The position numbers and the translations under genes were made by a program. This document shows positions 60,922-64,000 of a stretch of DNA of 64,000 nt, one piece after another. The stretch lies in assembly GCA_025174535.1 (NCBI GenBank), contig JALBUN010000015.1, forward strand, positions 246,501-310,500, given 5' to 3'. The notes under the pieces are model-generated. The model did not search any database. It had not been told where the DNA came from and saw only the letters and a program-made list of their open reading frames with translations. How positions within the stretch are numbered: position 1 is the first letter of the stretch; each line of letters opens with the position of its first letter. The DNA comes from Cantharellus purpuraceus. Lineage: Eukaryota > Basidiomycota > Agaricomycetes > Cantharellales > Hydnaceae.

Positions 60922-62923
60922 GACGACCGAAAGATAAAGAGATGTTCCTAAGGGACTGGTATGTGGCCAATGATTGTGAGTATGAGATGGGCTTATATAT
61001 ATGTTGGAAAGAGCGCCAACTTCACCATCATTGGCCTGGTACCAACGAACATCGCATAGCTATATATGTAGGGACAGGCCACGGTAACAGATTCTGCATT
61101 GATCTCAGGGATGATGTCCGCTCAGGTGGTGTGAAGCATTACGTGGGCTCTGCAGGTTCGACTTGTGGTGACTGACGCAAAGTCTACACTACCTGGAACT
61201 GTGCACATTACATGACTTCTCCCATATTTTAGCCAAAGACTTAAGAAGAAAGATATGACCTTACCGATGGGAAGAAGGGCAGTCCAGTGGACACTTGCGC
61301 CGTGCATAAGCATCGACGGCAGCTCAGCCCGGAAGCGATTGCTGTCCTATTGTTAAATTTGTCGGCGCCTTTTGGGGAGGATTCCGTCAGACGTTCAGAT
61401 TCACGAATAGTAGCTTACAAGTGAGCGCATGGGAGTTGATGAAAGACACGAACTGAGGCGTTGCATAAGACTTGCGACAGGCGCAATAGATCAGAGGGCA
61501 GATCTCTGCCGTCTTGAGCATAAAATCATTTAGAGTTTTCATCAGGATTTGGAAGAGTTGAAGTTGCAAAATGCATTCTTCTAGGAGGAGCATGGAGCAG
61601 TGAAAGTGGGTAAAAAATCAGGCGGGACGATGAGGGCGTGTAGCATGTGATGCAGTTGGAGATTGTGAAGTAGTTGCGGCACCATGGCATGTGGATAATT
61701 GGGTACGCGCCCTCAACCGTGCCGCCCGCACCTTGCGCCTTATACCTCGCTTCCCCTCGCGCAACCGGTGTATCTGCTGAGGTGCATGTTGGTTTCTCGG
61801 GGGCCACATGTGTGAGACTTGGTGGTGCAGCTCATCCCGCAATACCTACCAAATCGCCGTCATCAGAGCCACTTTCCCTGGGCGCAGGAGTTCTTTTTGA
61901 TGGGAAGCGTCTCCAGCTGTGCAATTGAAGCCTGCGCATTGCGTTCGTGCTCATATGAGAGGTCCGCATGGAGGCGAGCTCTTCCTCAGTGTGGTATCTG
62001 GGACTGACCAAAGCTTCCTCCCCCCTCCCACGATATCTTGCACAGTCTTGTAGTTACACACCTTACCTGGGACAGACCCATCTGCCAAGTGCATGCAACC
62101 AAAGTAATCTTTTGATGATCCGTGCCTCCCTTCGTCGCACCTGAGCGCAGGTCTTACATAACTGCAAATTGGTTGCAAAACTTGGGTCGCACCGATTTGC
62201 AGCCGGGTCGGCAGGCGGCAATGGTTATGTAACGAGTGCGTGCTTCGTACTGTGTGTGGATCGGCAGTCACTAGATGCGGGTCCATCCCAATTGCCTCTG
62301 TGAAAACGCCCATCGTACCACGGTGACTGCCACCGAGGTGTTTTGCTCGTATATCCAGGCTCTAGTATGTCTGCTGGCACGAGGCGATGTCAACGTAGAC
62401 CAACAGAATAGTTTGCTGTGCAATTTAAACCAATTTCCATTATATTACTACTTACCCTCCGGTTGGAGCTATTTCTTTCCCAACAGACATTAGCCAGTTG
62501 TTTGGTCATCGCCTCGCAGACACACGTTCTTCTGGCGTCCAACTCAGTACTGCAGAAGGATTGCCAACGTTTGAGTGGCGAATCATGATGAGGATCGACT
62601 GAATGTCAACTCATACCTAATCTATTTTGAAGTACGAGGGGATTTTCTCTGGTGTCAAAACTATTCTATGCCTCTAGCTCCACTATATTGACGGCCGTGC
62701 TCTGGAACCTGGCGGAAGTAGGCGATGTCACAATTTTCCTCTGATGATTGCGAGATTGAATTGACCTGTGTTCTATAAATGGACAGGCGCTCCTTAGGGA
62801 GTCAGTCATCTTTGCCCCACCTTCAGATATCAAACTTTGTCAATCAAACCGCTGACTTTGTACTCTCATTATTTATACAAGGTCACGAGAGTCGGCTCTA
62901 CCATTCTCCAAGTCCTCTCCAAA
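60922..62923. other. Intergenic region after the array
   Basis: 61,220-61,600 retains part of the co-duplicated upstream block. A minus-strand frame near 61,526-61,842 is unsupported. No RNA gene or transposon end was recognised. Confidence 0.35.
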
Positions 62924-63275
62924 ATGTCCGAAGCCCATCTCTCACTTTCTCAACTCATGCGAGGCACGCAAATTGCCAACTTCAATGCAGGTATTCCAAC
63001 CCATGTTATTCCCGCCATGGCAGAGAGCTGAACCGTGGAACAAGTGGCCGCGACAGCCTTGCTTGCATATGACGTCGTCATCACTGCCAACCAGGAACTC
63101 ACGCACATTTGGCGGTGAGTTTAAAGGTCTGGGGTTATGATGAATTCTGAAAGGACTCTAGATCACGTTGGTCTTTGGTCAAGGCTCTATATATTCTAGC
63201 TAGATACCCTCCTTTGATATACCTCCTCCTGAACACACTCAGTATGTTTTTTTTCCAGGAGCTCAGCAGTCTATG
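62924..63275 (+). CDS. DUF6533 gene, partial, opposite strand
   Basis: ATG at 62924 begins MSEAHLSLSQLMRG, then a GT-AG intron leads to ALLAYDVVITANQELTHIWR, a second intron, and SRWSLVKALYILARYPPLIY, ending at a stop at 63273-63275. This is the DUF6533 core on its own (about 80 residues). Further membrane segments typical of the family are not seen downstream, so the gene is truncated or its later exons were not recognised. Its sequence differs from the minus-strand array copies, so it is an older paralogue. Confidence 0.5.
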
Positions 63276-64000
63276 AGAGGCTGAAGTGATGCAATCTTAT
63301 GCAGTTATTACCAGTCCATTTTTGACCCAACCAGTAAGACATTTCCATTCACCTCGATGGGATACTGACGGTCACTAGTTGTATGATCCCATGCTACATT
63401 ACAAGGTATACCACTCTGACTGTCTCGTAGTTGTAACAAGTATGTCCCCTTTGAGGTCTGGTGAGAGATATAGCATTGTGGTCGCTCACCAAGATATGCT
63501 CTGACCACCGATTTCAAGGGCTGCATGGTCGTTTCTGCCGGTGAAGGATGCCCTCATTGTAATTCGTATTCATGCATTATATGAACGTCGTAAAAAGAGT
63601 ACGCTGCGACCGTCCCTTCCTAAATGTGCACGCTAATCTGGCGATACAGTGGGGGTGTTTCTATTCCTTTTTTGGCTAGGTAATATCTGCCCATCATCAT
63701 TATGTTCCAGTGACTCACATTCCGAGTCGTAAATCAGCCGCGACGACTGTGAGCACGCCTTATCGCCCTGTCCACCATCTCACACACGGAACAGTGTCGA
63801 ATCGCATTGACTGCATTGGCACTCAAAGGTTTCACAGCTTCACCCAATTTCCTACCTGGCATCATCACGGGCTGTCTGTCACTACGTAGTCCCATCCGTC
63901 AACTAGCCCTCAGTATCTGGTGTGTCGTTCTGCACATCTGAGAAGCGTTTATTCATGATTCTATAGGGGAGTCCCGTCAGGCTTTCAGGGTACGTCGGTG
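63276..64000. other. Right end of window, no gene seen
   Basis: Holds the second copy of the short paralogous block (about 63,330-63,410) and otherwise unassigned sequence. A gene could start or end beyond the window. Confidence 0.35.

Noticed and set aside
1..64000. CRISPR arrays, prokaryotic operons or phage defence systems
   Set aside because: The window is spliced eukaryotic DNA. The only regular short repeats are the TGACTCA-like array and the PQ codon repeat.

Overview
The window is nuclear DNA of a filamentous basidiomycete, most likely an Agaricomycete. The reasons are dense short introns (about 45-75 nt), a tandem family of DUF6533 membrane proteins, an Msb1/Mug8-domain gene, and many decayed LTR retrotransposons with 5-bp target duplications. 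I cannot fix the genus from sequence alone; a boletoid or other ectomycorrhizal fungus would fit but is a guess.

Layout. 1-11,260 is a graveyard of LTR elements: a Zn2Cys6-like ORF fragment, a gag remnant, nested solo LTRs of two related ~1.45 kb families (called A and B here), and a small 342-bp LTR. One nest at 6,907-9,819 is a 1.3-kb palindrome whose 151-bp centre has flipped. 13,169-38,096 is the gene-bearing core: an unrecognised 1,030-aa protein with an exon-by-exon internal duplication, an Msb1/Mug8-domain morphogenesis protein, a 12-exon cyclophilin, a decayed methyltransferase/hypothetical locus, condensin SMC2 (minus strand), an Hsp20 chaperone and a FAD-dependent monooxygenase. 38,100-64,000 is accessory DNA built by tandem duplication: a zinc-finger-like gene made of phase-2 exon cassettes, with a truncated and frameshifted sister copy upstream, and an array of DUF6533 genes (two apparently intact on the minus strand, two pseudogenes, one partial gene on the plus strand). 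Solo LTRs of a 438-bp family sit at 33.3 and 48.1 kb.

The core genes serve separate housekeeping roles (chromosome condensation, polarity, protein folding, oxidation) and show no sign of being a cluster. The accessory part shows gene birth and death: duplication, nonsense mutations, frameshifts, transposon insertion and possible intron gain.

Most notable observation: in the zinc-finger pseudogene at 41.4-42.5 kb, a segment that reads as a 67-nt intron is an inverted copy of the exon just downstream (68-nt arms, 13-nt loop), and it is absent from the sister gene. All gene models were built by eye from frame continuity, splice dinucleotides and family conservation. No alignment or database search was run.
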